Shown: positions 31,203 to 39,369 of the stretch, in pieces | Layout of the letters: each line of letters opens with the position of its first letter | Position numbering within the stretch: position 1 is the first letter of the stretch | Source of the DNA: Streptococcus sp. HPH0090 | Lineage (GTDB): Bacteria > Bacillota > Bacilli > Lactobacillales > Streptococcaceae | DNA: 64,000 nucleotides | Assembly (NCBI RefSeq): GCF_000411475.1 | Contig: NZ_KE150464.1 | Location: 310,001 to 374,000, forward strand | Direction of reading: 5' to 3' | Made by a program: the position numbers and the translations under genes | Notes under the pieces: model-generated | Databases searched by the model: none | The model's input: the letters and a program-made list of their open reading frames with translations, nothing else | What the model was told of the DNA's origin: nothing

Positions 31203-32424
31203 TCAACAAATGCTTGAAGCCTTAGAACAACAGGATTTAACAAGCGCAGATTCTTTCTTTCAAAAAGCTTTAGAAGAAGACTCAGATGAAGTGCTTCTTG
31301 AACTTGCTGCATATCTCGAAGGAATAGGTTTCTACCCGCAAGCAGGTCAAATTTATGAGAAATTAGCACCGAAATTCCCAGAAGTCTACATCAATCTAGC
31401 TGCAATCTCTGGCGAAGATGGACTGATTGAAGAAGCTTTTGACTATCTAGAGAATATTGGTCCGGAGAGCGAATGGTATGTATCAGCTCTTGCCTTAAAG
31501 GCTGATTTATATCAGATGGAAGGATTGACAGATGTTGCGCGTGAGAAGCTTTTAGAAGCTCGTAACTACTCCGATGATCCTCTCTTGATATTTGGACTAG
31601 CAGAGCTAGATAGCGAACTAGGAAACGATTTAGAGGCTATTAAGGGCTATGCTCAATTAGATAATCGTGCTATCTATGACCAAACTGGAATTTCAACCTA
31701 TCAGAGAATTGGCCTTGCATATGCACGACTTGGAAAATTCGAATCTGCTATTGAGTTTCTTGAAAAAGCTTTGGAACTAGAATATGACGACCAAACGGCC
31801 AATGAACTGGCAAGTCTCTATTTTGACCAAGAGGACTACCAAAAAGCAGCCTTATACTTTAAACAATTAGATACGATTTCTCCAGATTTCGAAGGATATG
31901 AGTATGGCTATAGCCAGGCACTCCATAAGGAACATCAAACGGAACAAGCCTTACAGATTGCCCAGCAGGGATTGTCAAAAAATCCTTTTGAAACACGTTT
32001 ATTGCTCCTTGCTTCTCAGTTATCTTATGAATTACATCAACCAGAACAAGCCGAAGCTTATCTTTTGCAAGCACAAGAGAATGCTGAAGATCAAGAAGAG
32101 ATTTTATTGCGCTTAGCGACCATCTACCAAGAACAAGAGCGATATGAAGATATTTTAGCCTTAGAGGCGCATGAACCTGAAAATCTCTTAACAAAATGGA
32201 TGATTGCTCGAAGCTACCAGGAAACTGAGGAGTTGGATGCAGCCTATGAACTCTATAAGGAGCTTGCTACAGAACTGAAGGATAATCCGGAGTTCTTGGA
32301 ACAATACATTTATTTATTAAGAGAACTAGGGAAGTTAGAAGAAGCAACAGAATACATTCAGGCTTATCTTGATCTAGTTCCAGATGATATTCAGATGCAA
32401 GAATTGTATAATCATCTCATTTAA
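31192..32424 (+). CDS. Tetratricopeptide-repeat protein
   Basis: 410 residues built of TPR helical repeats almost throughout; clear units include YQRIGLAYARLGKFESAIEF, ELASLYFDQEDYQKAALYF and EILLRLATIYQEQERYED. No signal peptide, so cytosolic. TPR proteins are protein-binding scaffolds; the partner is unknown. The start codon is GTG with GAGGAGAC upstream. It overlaps the membrane protein before it, which suggests that the two work together. Confidence 0.85.
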   Translation: MNNSQQMLEALEQQDLTSADSFFQKALEEDSDEVLLELAAYLEGIGFYPQAGQIYEKLAPKFPEVYINLAAISGEDGLIEEAFDYLENIGPESEWYVSALALKADLYQMEGLTDVAREKLLEARNYSDDPLLIFGLAELDSELGNDLEAIKGYAQLDNRAIYDQTGISTYQRIGLAYARLGKFESAIEFLEKALELEYDDQTANELASLYFDQEDYQKAALYFKQLDTISPDFEGYEYGYSQALHKEHQTEQALQIAQQGLSKNPFETRLLLLASQLSYELHQPEQAEAYLLQAQENAEDQEEILLRLATIYQEQERYEDILALEAHEPENLLTKWMIARSYQETEELDAAYELYKELATELKDNPEFLEQYIYLLRELGKLEEATEYIQAYLDLVPDDIQMQELYNHLI

Positions 32425-32434
32425 AATGTTAGAA

Positions 32435-32466
32435 ATAATCGCCTTTAAATAGGCGGTTATTTTTTT
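32435..32466 (+). terminator. Terminator after the TPR gene
   Basis: ATAATCGCCT pairs with AGGCGGTTAT around a 6-base loop, followed by T. Confidence 0.9.
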
Positions 32467-32541
32467 ATATACACATCAAAAAAATAAATCAAGAATCGCA
32501 CTAAAATAGATAGATACAGTATGAATTTTTAGTTTTTTTTT

Positions 32542-32549
32542 GATATAAT
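32542..32549 (+). promoter_or_regulatory. degV promoter, extended -10
   Basis: TGA precedes a T then perfect TATAAT region (TGATATAAT), about 54 bases before the ATG. Read as TG at 32541-32542 with -10 at 32544-32549. Confidence 0.5.
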
Positions 32550-32602
32550 TGTTATAGTTAAATTGAATAATCACAATAAGTAAAAATAGAAAGATTTGAA
32601 TT

Positions 32603-33439
32603 ATGACAAAAGTAAAAATTGTAACGGATTCGTCTGTTACCATTGAACCAGAAGTGGTCAAAGAATTAGATATTACGATTGTTCCTTTATCTGTAATGAT
32701 TGATAGTGTCCTCTATTCAGATGCAGATCTTAAAGAAGGTGAATTCCTTCGCTTGATGCAAGCAAGTAAAAATCTTCCTAAGACTAGTCAACCTCCTGTG
32801 GGACTCTTTGCAGAAATATTTGATGACTTAGGCAAAGATGGTAGTCAGGTTCTTGCGATTCACATGTCTTATGCTCTATCAGGTACGGTAGAAGCAGCTC
32901 GTCAAGGAGCAAGTCTTTCAACGGCTGATGTCACTGTTCTAGATAGCTCTTTTACAGACCAGGCATTGAAGTTTCAAGTTGTAGAAGCTGCTAGATTAGC
33001 TAAAGAAGGAAAAGACCTAGAAACTATCCTAGCACATGTAGAAGACGTTAAAAATCACACAGAACTTTATATCGGTGTATCTACTTTAGAAAACCTTGTT
33101 AAAGGTGGACGTATTGGTCGTGTAACAGGTTTGTTAAGCTCACTGCTTAATATTCGTGTAGTGATGCAAATGAAAAATAACGAACTTCAACCTATTGTGA
33201 AGGGACGTGGTGCAAAAACTTTTAAAAAATGGTTGGATGAACTAGTAGAGACTTTGTCACATCGTTCAGTTGCTGAGATTGGCATTTCATATGCTGGTAC
33301 TAACGAATGGGCAAATGAGATGAAAGCGGTGCTTCAACCATACGTTGAAAAGCCAATTTCAGTCCTAGAAACTGGTTCTATTATCCAAACTCACACCGGA
33401 GAAAACGCCTGGGCTATCTTAATTCACTATAATTCCTAA
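32603..33439 (+). CDS. DegV family fatty-acid-binding protein
   Basis: 278 residues. DegV proteins (FakB type) bind fatty acids and, with FakA kinase, feed exogenous fatty acids into phospholipid synthesis. Visible: [10 protein letters not shown], the TSQPP loop, the SYALSGT lipid-carboxylate binding segment, GGRIGR and C-terminal [10 protein letters not shown]. Which FakB class it is cannot be read here. It is monocistronic and precedes hup. Confidence 0.9.
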   Translation: MTKVKIVTDSSVTIEPEVVKELDITIVPLSVMIDSVLYSDADLKEGEFLRLMQASKNLPKTSQPPVGLFAEIFDDLGKDGSQVLAIHMSYALSGTVEAARQGASLSTADVTVLDSSFTDQALKFQVVEAARLAKEGKDLETILAHVEDVKNHTELYIGVSTLENLVKGGRIGRVTGLLSSLLNIRVVMQMKNNELQPIVKGRGAKTFKKWLDELVETLSHRSVAEIGISYAGTNEWANEMKAVLQPYVEKPISVLETGSIIQTHTGENAWAILIHYNS

Positions 33440-33476
33440 AAAAATTGAGAAAAATCAAAGAAAAGGTGTTTTTGAC

Positions 33477-33505
33477 TTGACCTAAAAGGAATTTTAGGTT
33501 ATGAT
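33477..33505 (+). promoter_or_regulatory. hup promoter with an inverted repeat filling the spacer
   Basis: TTGACC (33477-33482), 17 bases, TATGAT (33500-33505). The spacer holds a perfect inverted repeat CCTAAAA-GGAA-TTTTAGG (33481-33498), so a bound dimer would block RNA polymerase. It may be an autoregulatory or other operator. Confidence 0.6.
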
Positions 33506-33546
33506 TATAAGTGTTAATTAGAAATAATTTTGGAGGATTCATTAAC

Positions 33547-33822
33547 ATGGCAAACAAACAAGATTTGATCGCTAAAGTAGCAGAAGCTACAGAATTGACT
33601 AAGAAAGATTCAGCAGCAGCAGTTGACGCTGTATTCGCAGCTGTAACTGAATTCCTTTCAGCTGGTGAAAAAGTTCAATTGATCGGTTTTGGTAACTTCG
33701 AAGTTCGTAAACGTGCAGCTCGTAAAGGTCGCAACCCACAAACTGGTAAAGAAATCAAAATCAAAGCTTCTAAAGTTCCAGCATTTAAAGCTGGTAAAGC
33801 TCTTAAAGAAGCAGTTAAATAA
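33547..33822 (+). CDS. hup: HU-type nucleoid protein
   Basis: 91 residues. HU is the main histone-like protein, bending and compacting DNA; in streptococci it is also called HlpA. Visible: helical N-terminal half ([14 protein letters not shown]) and the DNA-binding arm [20 protein letters not shown]. The start at 33547 is chosen because GGAGG lies upstream and it gives the family N terminus; an in-frame ATG 36 bases earlier is upstream of that ribosome site. Codon bias is strong. Confidence 0.98.
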   Translation: MANKQDLIAKVAEATELTKKDSAAAVDAVFAAVTEFLSAGEKVQLIGFGNFEVRKRAARKGRNPQTGKEIKIKASKVPAFKAGKALKEAVK

Positions 33823-33834
33823 TGATTCTATAAA

Positions 33835-33866
33835 AAGCCTGTCATATTAAGTGACAGGTTTTTTTC
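33835..33866 (+). terminator. hup terminator
   Basis: AAGCCTGTCA pairs with TGACAGGTTT around a 7-base loop, followed by T. Confidence 0.9.
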
Positions 33867-33959
33867 ATATTTTCGAGTGAAAGTAGCAGGAGGAGATAAA
33901 CTAGTATTTCTAGTCGAACTACATTTGAAATCATCATCGATGAGTCTAATGAAAGCAAC

Positions 33960-33992
33960 AAAAAAACAACTTCGAATCGAAGTTGTTTTTGT
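33960..33992. terminator. Terminator of rpmE2 (minus strand)
   Basis: AAACAACTTCGA pairs perfectly with TCGAAGTTGTTT around one base, with A-run on the left (T-run when read on the minus strand). The roughly 95 bases between this and the hup terminator show no other supported feature. Confidence 0.85.
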
Positions 33993-34019
33993 TCAACCTT
34001 ATGCAAGTGATGCGGTTGA

Positions 34020-34262
34020 TTATTTGAGACCGTATTTTTTGTTGAAACGATCCACGCGTCCATCTGCTTGAGTGAACTTTTGACGTCCAGTGTAGAATGG
34101 GTGTGAGTCTGATGAAATTTCCACACGGATCAATGGGTAAGTTTCGCCTTCGAACTCAACTGTTTCGCTAGAGCGTTTTGTTGAACCGCTAAGGAATTTG
34201 TAACCAGTAGTTGTGTCCATGAAGACAACTGGGCGATATTCTGGATGGATATCTTTTTTCAT
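34020..34262 (-). CDS. rpmE2: 50S ribosomal protein L31 type B
   Basis: 80 residues. Type B L31 lacks the zinc-binding CxxC motifs of type A; none are present here. Visible: [14 protein letters not shown] and the [10 protein letters not shown] and [12 protein letters not shown]-terminal motifs. The start at 34262 gives the standard N terminus and has AGAAAGGAAA upstream; the longer frame adds 14 unrelated residues. It sits alone, convergent to hup. Confidence 0.97.
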   Translation of the reverse strand: MKKDIHPEYRPVVFMDTTTGYKFLSGSTKRSSETVEFEGETYPLIRVEISSDSHPFYTGRQKFTQADGRVDRFNKKYGLK

Positions 34263-34355
34263 TTTGCAATATTTCCTTTCTGCCATGGTCTCTTTGCGAG
34301 CCATAGATTGTTACCATACTAGTCTATCAGATTATCAGAAGTTTGGCAAGACTTT

Positions 34356-35294
34356 TTATCTATTTTTCAGTAAGTTTTTCAATTTTTTGTAGATGAGCTC
34401 ATTCTCTTCTAAACTATAAGAATTTGCTCCGCTAGCAAGAGGGTGGCCACCGCCATCATGTTCTTTTGCGACACCATTGATAGGGACAAATTTACTACGT
34501 AGACGTACACGATAGTGACCGTCTGCTTGTTCCACAAAGATTCCCCAAAGGCTGACAGTATCGATACGGCCTGGAGCCCCTACGATAGCTGCTGTTTCTG
34601 CATCAGTAACGTCATATTTCTTCAAAATTTCTTGAGTCAGAATGACACGCGCAGCACCATTTTTATCAACTTCTAAGTGGTCATAAACATAACCCTGGAG
34701 TTTGGCAATCTTAAAGCTCATAGTATCCATTTTACGAGTTAATTCAGCGTAGTTAAAGTTGTGTTCTCTGAGCTTACTTGCGATACGAAGTGTACGTGCA
34801 GAAGTAGAAGGATAGAGGAAGCGGCCGGTATCACCAATAATTCCAGCGCAGAGCATTTTAGCAGCGTAGTCGGATAATTCTAAGTTAGTTGCTTCAGCAA
34901 AGAGAGAAATCATCTCACTCGCACTACTAGAGTTCGTATCTACCCAAACAAGATCGCCGTAGACTTCGTCATTTGGATGGTGGTCAATCTTAATAATGGT
35001 ATCAGCTTGAGTATATCGTTTATCATCGATACGGGCTGTGTTTGCAGTATCACAGATAATCGCAAGTGCGCCTTCATAGTCTTTATCATCTACCTGATCC
35101 ATTTCAGCTAACCAAGTTAAGGTTGGTTCATTGAAACCCACGACTTTGATAGTTTTTTCAGGAAAATGATGCTCAAGCAAGGCCTTTAATCCTACCTGAC
35201 TCCCCAAAGCATCTGGATCTGGTTTCATATGACGGTGAATGATAATAGTATCGTATTCTTTGATTTTTTCTAAAATTTGGTGACAAATTTCCAT
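34356..35294 (-). CDS. DHH/DHHA1 phosphoesterase (Pde2/NrnA type)
   Basis: 312 residues. In pneumococcus the orthologue Pde2 cleaves pApA, the last step of cyclic di-AMP turnover; NrnA relatives also degrade short RNA and pAp. Visible: N-terminal DHH domain with HRHMKPDPDALGSQ, ICDTANTARIDD and the DHH motif IDHHPND, then DHHA1 with EHDGGGHPLASGA. Start at 35294 has TTGAGG six bases upstream. Divergent from flavodoxin; TGC TACAAT is its likely extended -10. Confidence 0.92.
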   Translation of the reverse strand: MEICHQILEKIKEYDTIIIHRHMKPDPDALGSQVGLKALLEHHFPEKTIKVVGFNEPTLTWLAEMDQVDDKDYEGALAIICDTANTARIDDKRYTQADTIIKIDHHPNDEVYGDLVWVDTNSSSASEMISLFAEATNLELSDYAAKMLCAGIIGDTGRFLYPSTSARTLRIASKLREHNFNYAELTRKMDTMSFKIAKLQGYVYDHLEVDKNGAARVILTQEILKKYDVTDAETAAIVGAPGRIDTVSLWGIFVEQADGHYRVRLRSKFVPINGVAKEHDGGGHPLASGANSYSLEENELIYKKLKNLLKNR

Positions 35295-35362
35295 ATTGAA
35301 CCTCAATTCTTTCTCATTTCATTGTAGCACAAGAGTTTTTATTTTTAAAATGAAAAAGATGT

Positions 35363-35370
35363 GATATAAT
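35363..35370 (+). promoter_or_regulatory. Flavodoxin promoter, extended -10
   Basis: TGA-like context followed by TATAAT (35365-35370), 27 bases before the ATG and just after a strong GAGGAGG. Confidence 0.5.
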
Positions 35371-35397
35371 GGAGAAAGATTAATTGAGGAGGACCTT

Positions 35398-35841
35398 ATG
35401 GCATTAGCAAAAATTGTATTTGCCAGTATGACCGGTAATACTGAAGAAATCGCAGATATTGTAGCAGATAAATTAAGAGAATGTGGTTTAGATGTCGATG
35501 TTGATGAGTGTACAACAGTTGATGCTTCTGACTTTTTAGAAGCAGACATCGCCATTGTGGCAACCTATACTTATGGTGATGGAGAATTACCAGACGAAAT
35601 GATGGACTTCTACGAAGACCTAGCAGATCTTAACTTAAGTGGTAAAATCTATGGTGTAGTTGGTTCAGGCGATACTTTCTATGACGAATTCTGTAAGGCT
35701 GTTGACGACTTTGATCGTGTATTTGTAGCAACAGGAGCTGAAAAAGGTTCAGAGTGCGTTAAAGTAGACCTTTCAGCAGAAGATGAAGATATCGAACGCT
35801 TGGAGCAATTTGCAGAAGAATTGGCTGCCAAAGTGGGATAA
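35398..35841 (+). CDS. Flavodoxin
   Basis: 147 residues, very acidic. A small FMN-binding electron carrier. Visible: FMN phosphate loop SMTGNTEEIADIVAD, the YTYGDGELPDEM 60s loop and VGSGDTFYDEFCKA 90s loop. The ribosome site GAGGAGG is strong. A hairpin terminator follows. Confidence 0.95.
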   Translation: MALAKIVFASMTGNTEEIADIVADKLRECGLDVDVDECTTVDASDFLEADIAIVATYTYGDGELPDEMMDFYEDLADLNLSGKIYGVVGSGDTFYDEFCKAVDDFDRVFVATGAEKGSECVKVDLSAEDEDIERLEQFAEELAAKVG

Positions 35842-35848
35842 GTATGAA

Positions 35849-35885
35849 GTTGCACTGATGATAGATGTCAGTGCAGTTTTTTGTT
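35849..35885 (+). terminator. Flavodoxin terminator
   Basis: TGCACTGA pairs with TCAGTGCA around a 9-base loop, followed by GTTTTTT. Confidence 0.9.
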
Positions 35886-35956
35886 AGATATGCCTGAGAA
35901 TAACTTGCCTATTTAGTAGCTTTGTACACAATGATTCTAATAAAGAAGGAGACTCA

Positions 35957-36223
35957 ATGGATTTAGATATTATAAGACAAGAAATTGACCAAATCGATGA
36001 CCAAATCGTTCAACTTTTAGAAGAAAGAATGCATCTAGTTGAGGGTGTAGTTGCTTATAAAAAGTCTACAGGAAAACCAATCTTGGATACCAAAAGAGAA
36101 GAAGTTATCTTTGAAAAAGTCAGAAATCGCGTCAGCAATAAAAAATACGAAGAAACAATTGTTGAGACTTTTTCAGACATTCTCAAACGTTCGCGTGATT
36201 ATCAGGATAAAACAATCAAATGA
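35957..36223 (+). CDS. Chorismate mutase (AroQ type)
   Basis: 88 residues of all-helical AroQ fold. It converts chorismate to prephenate for Phe/Tyr synthesis. Visible: IRQEIDQIDDQIVQLLEERM with the conserved Arg pair, VAYKKSTGKPILDTKREE and the C-terminal helix. It overlaps crcB1 by 4 bases (ATGA), an arrangement also found in pneumococcus. Prephenate is also the cosubstrate of TrhP-type enzymes such as the one at 20629, which may be coincidence. Confidence 0.93.
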   Translation: MDLDIIRQEIDQIDDQIVQLLEERMHLVEGVVAYKKSTGKPILDTKREEVIFEKVRNRVSNKKYEETIVETFSDILKRSRDYQDKTIK

Positions 36224-36594
36224 AAAAAGAACAAATCTATCCGCTAGGAATCTTTCTAGCTGCCATGTTAGGAGGATTAGTCCGTTATCAGATATCTAAA
36301 TGGTTACCAGCGAGTCCAGACTTCCCATGGGGGACATTGATTGTCAATTATCTAGGGATTTTCTGCCTAGTCTATCTTGTAAAAGGTTATCTAGTTTCTA
36401 AAGGAACTAGTAAGGGCGTCATTTTAGCGCTCGGAACAGGGTTCTGTGGTGGCTTAACGACATTTTCTAGTCTCCTATTAGATGCAGTGAAATTGCTGGA
36501 CACAGGGCGGTACCTCAGTTTGGTGACCTATTTGCTTTTGAGTATCGGTGGTGGACTTCTATTTGCTTATTGTCTAGGGAGGAAGAAATGGTAG
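36220..36594 (+). CDS. crcB: Fluoride efflux channel subunit CrcB/Fluc (first copy)
   Basis: 124 residues, four membrane spans. Fluc proteins form dual-topology dimers that expel fluoride. Visible: GGLVRYQISKW, LIVNYLGIF and GTGFCGGLTTFSSLLLD. Two adjacent genes suggest a heterodimer of opposite topology. It overlaps the second copy by 7 bases. No fluoride riboswitch is visible upstream. Confidence 0.93.
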   Translation: MKKEQIYPLGIFLAAMLGGLVRYQISKWLPASPDFPWGTLIVNYLGIFCLVYLVKGYLVSKGTSKGVILALGTGFCGGLTTFSSLLLDAVKLLDTGRYLSLVTYLLLSIGGGLLFAYCLGRKKW

Positions 36595-36917
36595 TATTTT
36601 ATCTAACGCTTGCTTGTGGACTGGGGGCTCTTGTTCGTTATTTCTTTTCCCGTTATAATCAAGGGTCAGTGCTACCACTGGGAACACTCATAGCTAATCT
36701 TCTAGGTTGTTTTTTGATTGGTTTATTCTACAATCATGTGGAATCAAAAGAAGTCTATCTTATCCTTGCTACAGGTTTTTGTGGCGGTTTGACCACGTTT
36801 TCAACCTTGAATGATGAACTCCAAAGACTACTTAGTAACAAGAAGGCATTTTATAGCTATTTATTATTAACCTACTTGCTTGGTTTTTTGGCGATTTTTT
36901 TGGGAATTTTGCTTTAA
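36588..36917 (+). CDS. crcB: Fluoride efflux channel subunit CrcB/Fluc (second copy)
   Basis: 109 residues, four spans. Visible: GLGALVRYFFSRY, LIANLLGCFLIG and ATGFCGGLTTFSTLNDE. The start at 36588 has GGAGG six bases upstream; the ATG inside the first copy overlaps its stop. A start six codons earlier would overlap the ribosome site. Confidence 0.93.
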   Translation: MVVFYLTLACGLGALVRYFFSRYNQGSVLPLGTLIANLLGCFLIGLFYNHVESKEVYLILATGFCGGLTTFSTLNDELQRLLSNKKAFYSYLLLTYLLGFLAIFLGILL

Positions 36918-36922
36918 ATTTC

Positions 36923-36951
36923 TTTACATTTTCTAGGAAATTTGGTAAACT
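36923..36951 (+). promoter_or_regulatory. rplS promoter
   Basis: TTTACA, 17-base spacer, TAAACT with TGG (extended -10). The likely transcript start is near 36958. Confidence 0.65.
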
Positions 36952-36988
36952 GTATCTTGTGTGTAATGGACGCACAAAAATACAGTTT
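36947..36988 (+). promoter_or_regulatory. Hairpin or dyad upstream of rplS (L19-leader candidate)
   Basis: Perfect 9-base arms AAACTGTAT and ATACAGTTT enclose a second stem GTGTG/CGCAC. The left arm overlaps the -10 of the likely rplS promoter, so a full RNA hairpin forms only in transcripts coming from farther upstream. It may be an L19-type autoregulatory leader. Confidence 0.45.
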
Positions 36989-37035
36989 ATCCGCTGAGGA
37001 AGTTTCTTCAAGATTGACAAAGATAGGAGAATAAA

Positions 37036-37383
37036 ATGAATCCATTAATCCAAAGCTTGACTGAAGGTCAACTTCGTACAGATATCCCTTCATTCCGTCC
37101 TGGTGACACTGTTCGTGTACACGCGAAAGTTGTCGAAGGAAACCGTGAACGTGTTCAGATCTTTGAAGGTGTTGTTATTGCACGTAAAGGTGCTGGCATC
37201 TCAGAAAACTACACAGTTCGTAAAATCTCTAACGGTGTAGGTGTTGAACGTATCTTCCCAATCCACACTCCACGTGTTGAAAAGATCGAAGTTGTTCGTT
37301 ACGGTAAAGTACGTCGTGCGAAATTGTACTACTTGCGTGCTCTTCAAGGTAAGGCAGCTCGTATCAAAGAAATCCGTCGTTAA
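37036..37383 (+). CDS. rplS: 50S ribosomal protein L19
   Basis: 115 residues. L19 lies at the 30S-50S interface. Visible: [38 protein letters not shown] in two stretches, and [10 protein letters not shown] strong AGGAGA ribosome site precedes the ATG; terminator follows. The gene then gives way to tRNA-Arg and the accessory region. Confidence 0.99.
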   Translation: MNPLIQSLTEGQLRTDIPSFRPGDTVRVHAKVVEGNRERVQIFEGVVIARKGAGISENYTVRKISNGVGVERIFPIHTPRVEKIEVVRYGKVRRAKLYYLRALQGKAARIKEIRR

Positions 37384-37393
37384 TTCGATGAAC

Positions 37394-37424
37394 AAAAACT
37401 CTGCTCATACGGCAGGGTTTTTCT
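37394..37424 (+). terminator. rplS terminator
   Basis: AACTCTGC pairs with GCAGGGTT (wobbles) around a short loop, followed by TTTTC, ending just before tRNA-Arg. Confidence 0.75.
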
Positions 37425-37427
37425 CTA

Positions 37428-37499
37428 GCTCCCTTAGTTCAATGGATATAACAACTCCCTCCTAAGGAGTAGTTGCAGGTTCGATTCCTGCAGGGAGCG
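37428..37499 (+). tRNA. tRNA-Arg (anticodon CCT)
   Basis: Acceptor stem GCTCCCT/AGGGAGC, D-arm TTAGTTCAATGGATA, anticodon stem ACTCC/GGAGT with loop CTCCTAA (anticodon CCT, reads AGG), and T-arm GCAGG-TTCGATT-CCTGC. Discriminator base is G and CCA is not encoded. A terminator follows at 37509. Its 3' end is duplicated at 41653, marking it as an integration site. Confidence 0.95.
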
Positions 37500-37556
37500 A
37501 AACTAGCCACAAAAACACTGGATAACCAGTGTTTTTTCTTTGACCAAATTTTGAAC
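37484..37556 (+). repeat. Left copy of a 73-bp direct repeat (attL-like, tRNA-Arg 3' end)
   Basis: Covers the last 16 bases of tRNA-Arg, its terminator and 14 further bases. It recurs at 41653-41725 with one mismatch, 4,169 bp downstream. Beyond it, looser similarity continues through a TATAAT promoter in both copies. Confidence 0.85.
37509..37542 (+). terminator. tRNA-Arg terminator
   Basis: AAAACACTGG pairs with CCAGTGTTTT around ATAA, followed by T. Confidence 0.9.
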
Positions 37557-37620
37557 ATTTAATATGATATTCATGGTGTGTTATAATAGACATAGATTTT
37601 GTTGTTTTTTGGAGAGAGAA

Positions 37621-38277
37621 ATGAAAGAAAGATATTATGAATTTTTGAATATGGCAGTTGTGGATACCAGTTCTATAAAGAATACTGACTTTTTAAAGTC
37701 AGTTGCGATGGAGGTTATTTTTGCCTTACTGGTATTTATAGTGTCTATTGTTATAGAAGGAGAGATACATGATGTGAGTATGATTATCCTTTACATCACT
37801 ATCTATCATATATTGGTTTCGTTGTTCATGTTTTTGCTATTTCAAATATTTTCCAAATCAAAATTATTGCAATTGATTCCAGCTAGTTCTATTTTAATTT
37901 CTCATGTTGAGTTTCTTTTCTGGAGTTCTTTATTTTTGGGGAAGAACTACTGGTCTGTCTTCATGATGTTGATTGTCCTAAGCATTATGTTTCAACTACT
38001 AACCTTTGTTTACCAGTTGTTAATTGTCCCTAAAGCTAAGAAATTGCCACATGGTGAGTATAGGAAAAATCTTTTATTTCTTCCTTCTATTGTTTACCTA
38101 TTGATTTCAGCAATTGCAATGGTTATAGCACGTTTATTTACGTTGCCGGCGGTATATGTTGTTCCTTCCCTTGTTGTAGCGAGCATAGTCTGTCTTCCCT
38201 TCTATTGGCTTGAATATGCACGAGTATTTACAGGTTGGAAAAAGAAAAGCACTGATAACATTATTTTTAGAGGATAA
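37621..38277 (+). CDS. Membrane protein of unknown function, 218 aa
   Basis: I do not recognise it. It has about five or six hydrophobic spans, beginning near residue 25 and ending before a basic C terminus (GWKKK). The start at 37621 has TGGAGAGAGA upstream; an earlier in-frame ATG at 37564 precedes the -10 region and is unlikely. A TATAAT with extended TG (37582-37587) drives it. It is the first gene of the tRNA-Arg cassette and is followed by immunity-like genes after 5 bases, so probably in one transcript. Confidence 0.65.
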   Translation: MKERYYEFLNMAVVDTSSIKNTDFLKSVAMEVIFALLVFIVSIVIEGEIHDVSMIILYITIYHILVSLFMFLLFQIFSKSKLLQLIPASSILISHVEFLFWSSLFLGKNYWSVFMMLIVLSIMFQLLTFVYQLLIVPKAKKLPHGEYRKNLLFLPSIVYLLISAIAMVIARLFTLPAVYVVPSLVVASIVCLPFYWLEYARVFTGWKKKSTDNIIFRG

Positions 38278-38282
38278 ATAAA

Positions 38283-38705
38283 ATGAAACCAACAAACTTA
38301 GAATGGGAAGATGTAATCCAGTTTGAAGAGGTTGAAGGCTATGGGAAATCCATCTGGAAAAATGAGGATAAATATTATTTAGTTTCAGAAGAGGGAACTG
38401 TGGCTTCTTGGTTAGCAGTCTATGAATTACCCCAAGAATTATTCTCACTACTAGATAGTGGAGAGAGATCACTACTCGAAATATCTTGGAAGATTAAGCA
38501 CGATCGTTGGCCACCGACGGAGGAAGAAAAGAAGGATAGTGAGAAACGATTCATAGAAGAGAGTCCTACATCATTAATTGATTTACCTGAAACTAGAGAG
38601 TTATTTACTCAGGAAGAGCTTGAAAGATTAATTCCAATTGCTGAGCAAATGTGGATAGACTGGAGAGGCAATCTTCCAGACGATTATGTATCGCCATTGA
38701 AATAG
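38283..38705 (+). CDS. Immunity-like protein, 140 aa
   Basis: No named family is certain. It shares a recurring module with its neighbours: a beta-rich part (KYYLVSEEG), then an ELPQELFSLL helix and a WPP-type end (KIKHDRWPP), followed by an RFIEESPTSLIDLPETRELF linker shown here in parts and FTQEELERL. The same order appears in 38722-39366 and 40903-41562. It is small, acidic, has no signal peptide and is the first of the array, all typical of cytosolic immunity proteins. Function is inferred from context only. Confidence 0.55.
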   Translation: MKPTNLEWEDVIQFEEVEGYGKSIWKNEDKYYLVSEEGTVASWLAVYELPQELFSLLDSGERSLLEISWKIKHDRWPPTEEEKKDSEKRFIEESPTSLIDLPETRELFTQEELERLIPIAEQMWIDWRGNLPDDYVSPLK

Positions 38706-38721
38706 GCAGAGAAGGATGAAT

Positions 38722-39366
38722 ATGACAATAATCAAAGGAAATGGGTTTATTATAACTGAAGAAAATGGCAATTATACAATGTCTTGGATGACGGGAGGAT
38801 TTCAAGATAGAGAAGTTACTTATCCACTAAGTAAAGAATTAGTAGATAAAGCTTTAATGTCAGAACAGGATGCTTACGAGGTTGAGCTATTCTTACGAAC
38901 TGGAGAATGGGTGACTAAAGGAAGTAAAGAAGTAGCTAGGCAAAATTACTTTAGATCCTCACCGGTTCGTATTTTGGTAAATCCATCATCTATTAAACGA
39001 TTGTTTTCCAATCAAGAATTTGAAGAACTGTTACAAAAAGCAATTTCTTCAGAGCTCAAACCAACTGAACTTGATGCTATTGGTATAGTTGATAATCATT
39101 TAGAGCTTCTTCTGGTGGATCCAGTTGGCTGGGAGGAAGAGATAGAAGCAGTACATCTGGAAATTCTGCAGGAAAAAATCAACAATTATATTCACTTCCT
39201 CGAAAGCAAGCAGTATGTGGCACGATACGGCGATAGTTTTGACAAAAAAGTCATCCATATCACATTCCAGTATTCTCCATCTGATAATGGACTAGCCTTT
39301 CTCGCAGCGGTTAAGAAAGTGTTACAACCGACAGATATGAACTTGAAGGTGGAATTGCCGGAGTGA
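38722..39366 (+). CDS. Immunity-like protein with a DUF6572-like C-terminal domain, 214 aa
   Basis: Two parts: an N-terminal module (1-65: GNGFIITEENGNY, TYPLSKELVDKALMSEQ, YEVELFLRTGEWV), a linker with RLFSNQEFEEL, and from about residue 118 a domain (LDAIGIVDNHLELLLVDP, WEEEIEAVHLEILQEKINN) that resembles DUF6572. The last 288 bases are about 94% identical to the end of 40903-41562, while the N-terminal halves differ, a sign of module swapping. Start at 38722 has GAAGG six bases before it. Its stop is four bases before a toxin-tail fragment. Confidence 0.6.
   Translation: MTIIKGNGFIITEENGNYTMSWMTGGFQDREVTYPLSKELVDKALMSEQDAYEVELFLRTGEWVTKGSKEVARQNYFRSSPVRILVNPSSIKRLFSNQEFEELLQKAISSELKPTELDAIGIVDNHLELLLVDPVGWEEEIEAVHLEILQEKINNYIHFLESKQYVARYGDSFDKKVIHITFQYSPSDNGLAFLAAVKKVLQPTDMNLKVELPE
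39079..39366 (+). repeat. 288-bp direct repeat, copy A (immunity-gene 3' end)
   Basis: Matches 41275-41562 over its whole length without gaps, with about 16 mismatches by eye, many of them synonymous. Recombination between the copies would delete about 2.2 kb of the array. Confidence 0.85.
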
Positions 39367-39369
39367 TAA

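Noticed and set aside
33877..34071. Small plus-strand frame between hup and rpmE2
   Set aside because: Runs through the rpmE2 terminator into its antisense; no promoter or ribosome site fits well.
35886..35956. Fluoride riboswitch ahead of the chorismate mutase-crcB genes
   Set aside because: No sequence with the expected conserved fold was visible.
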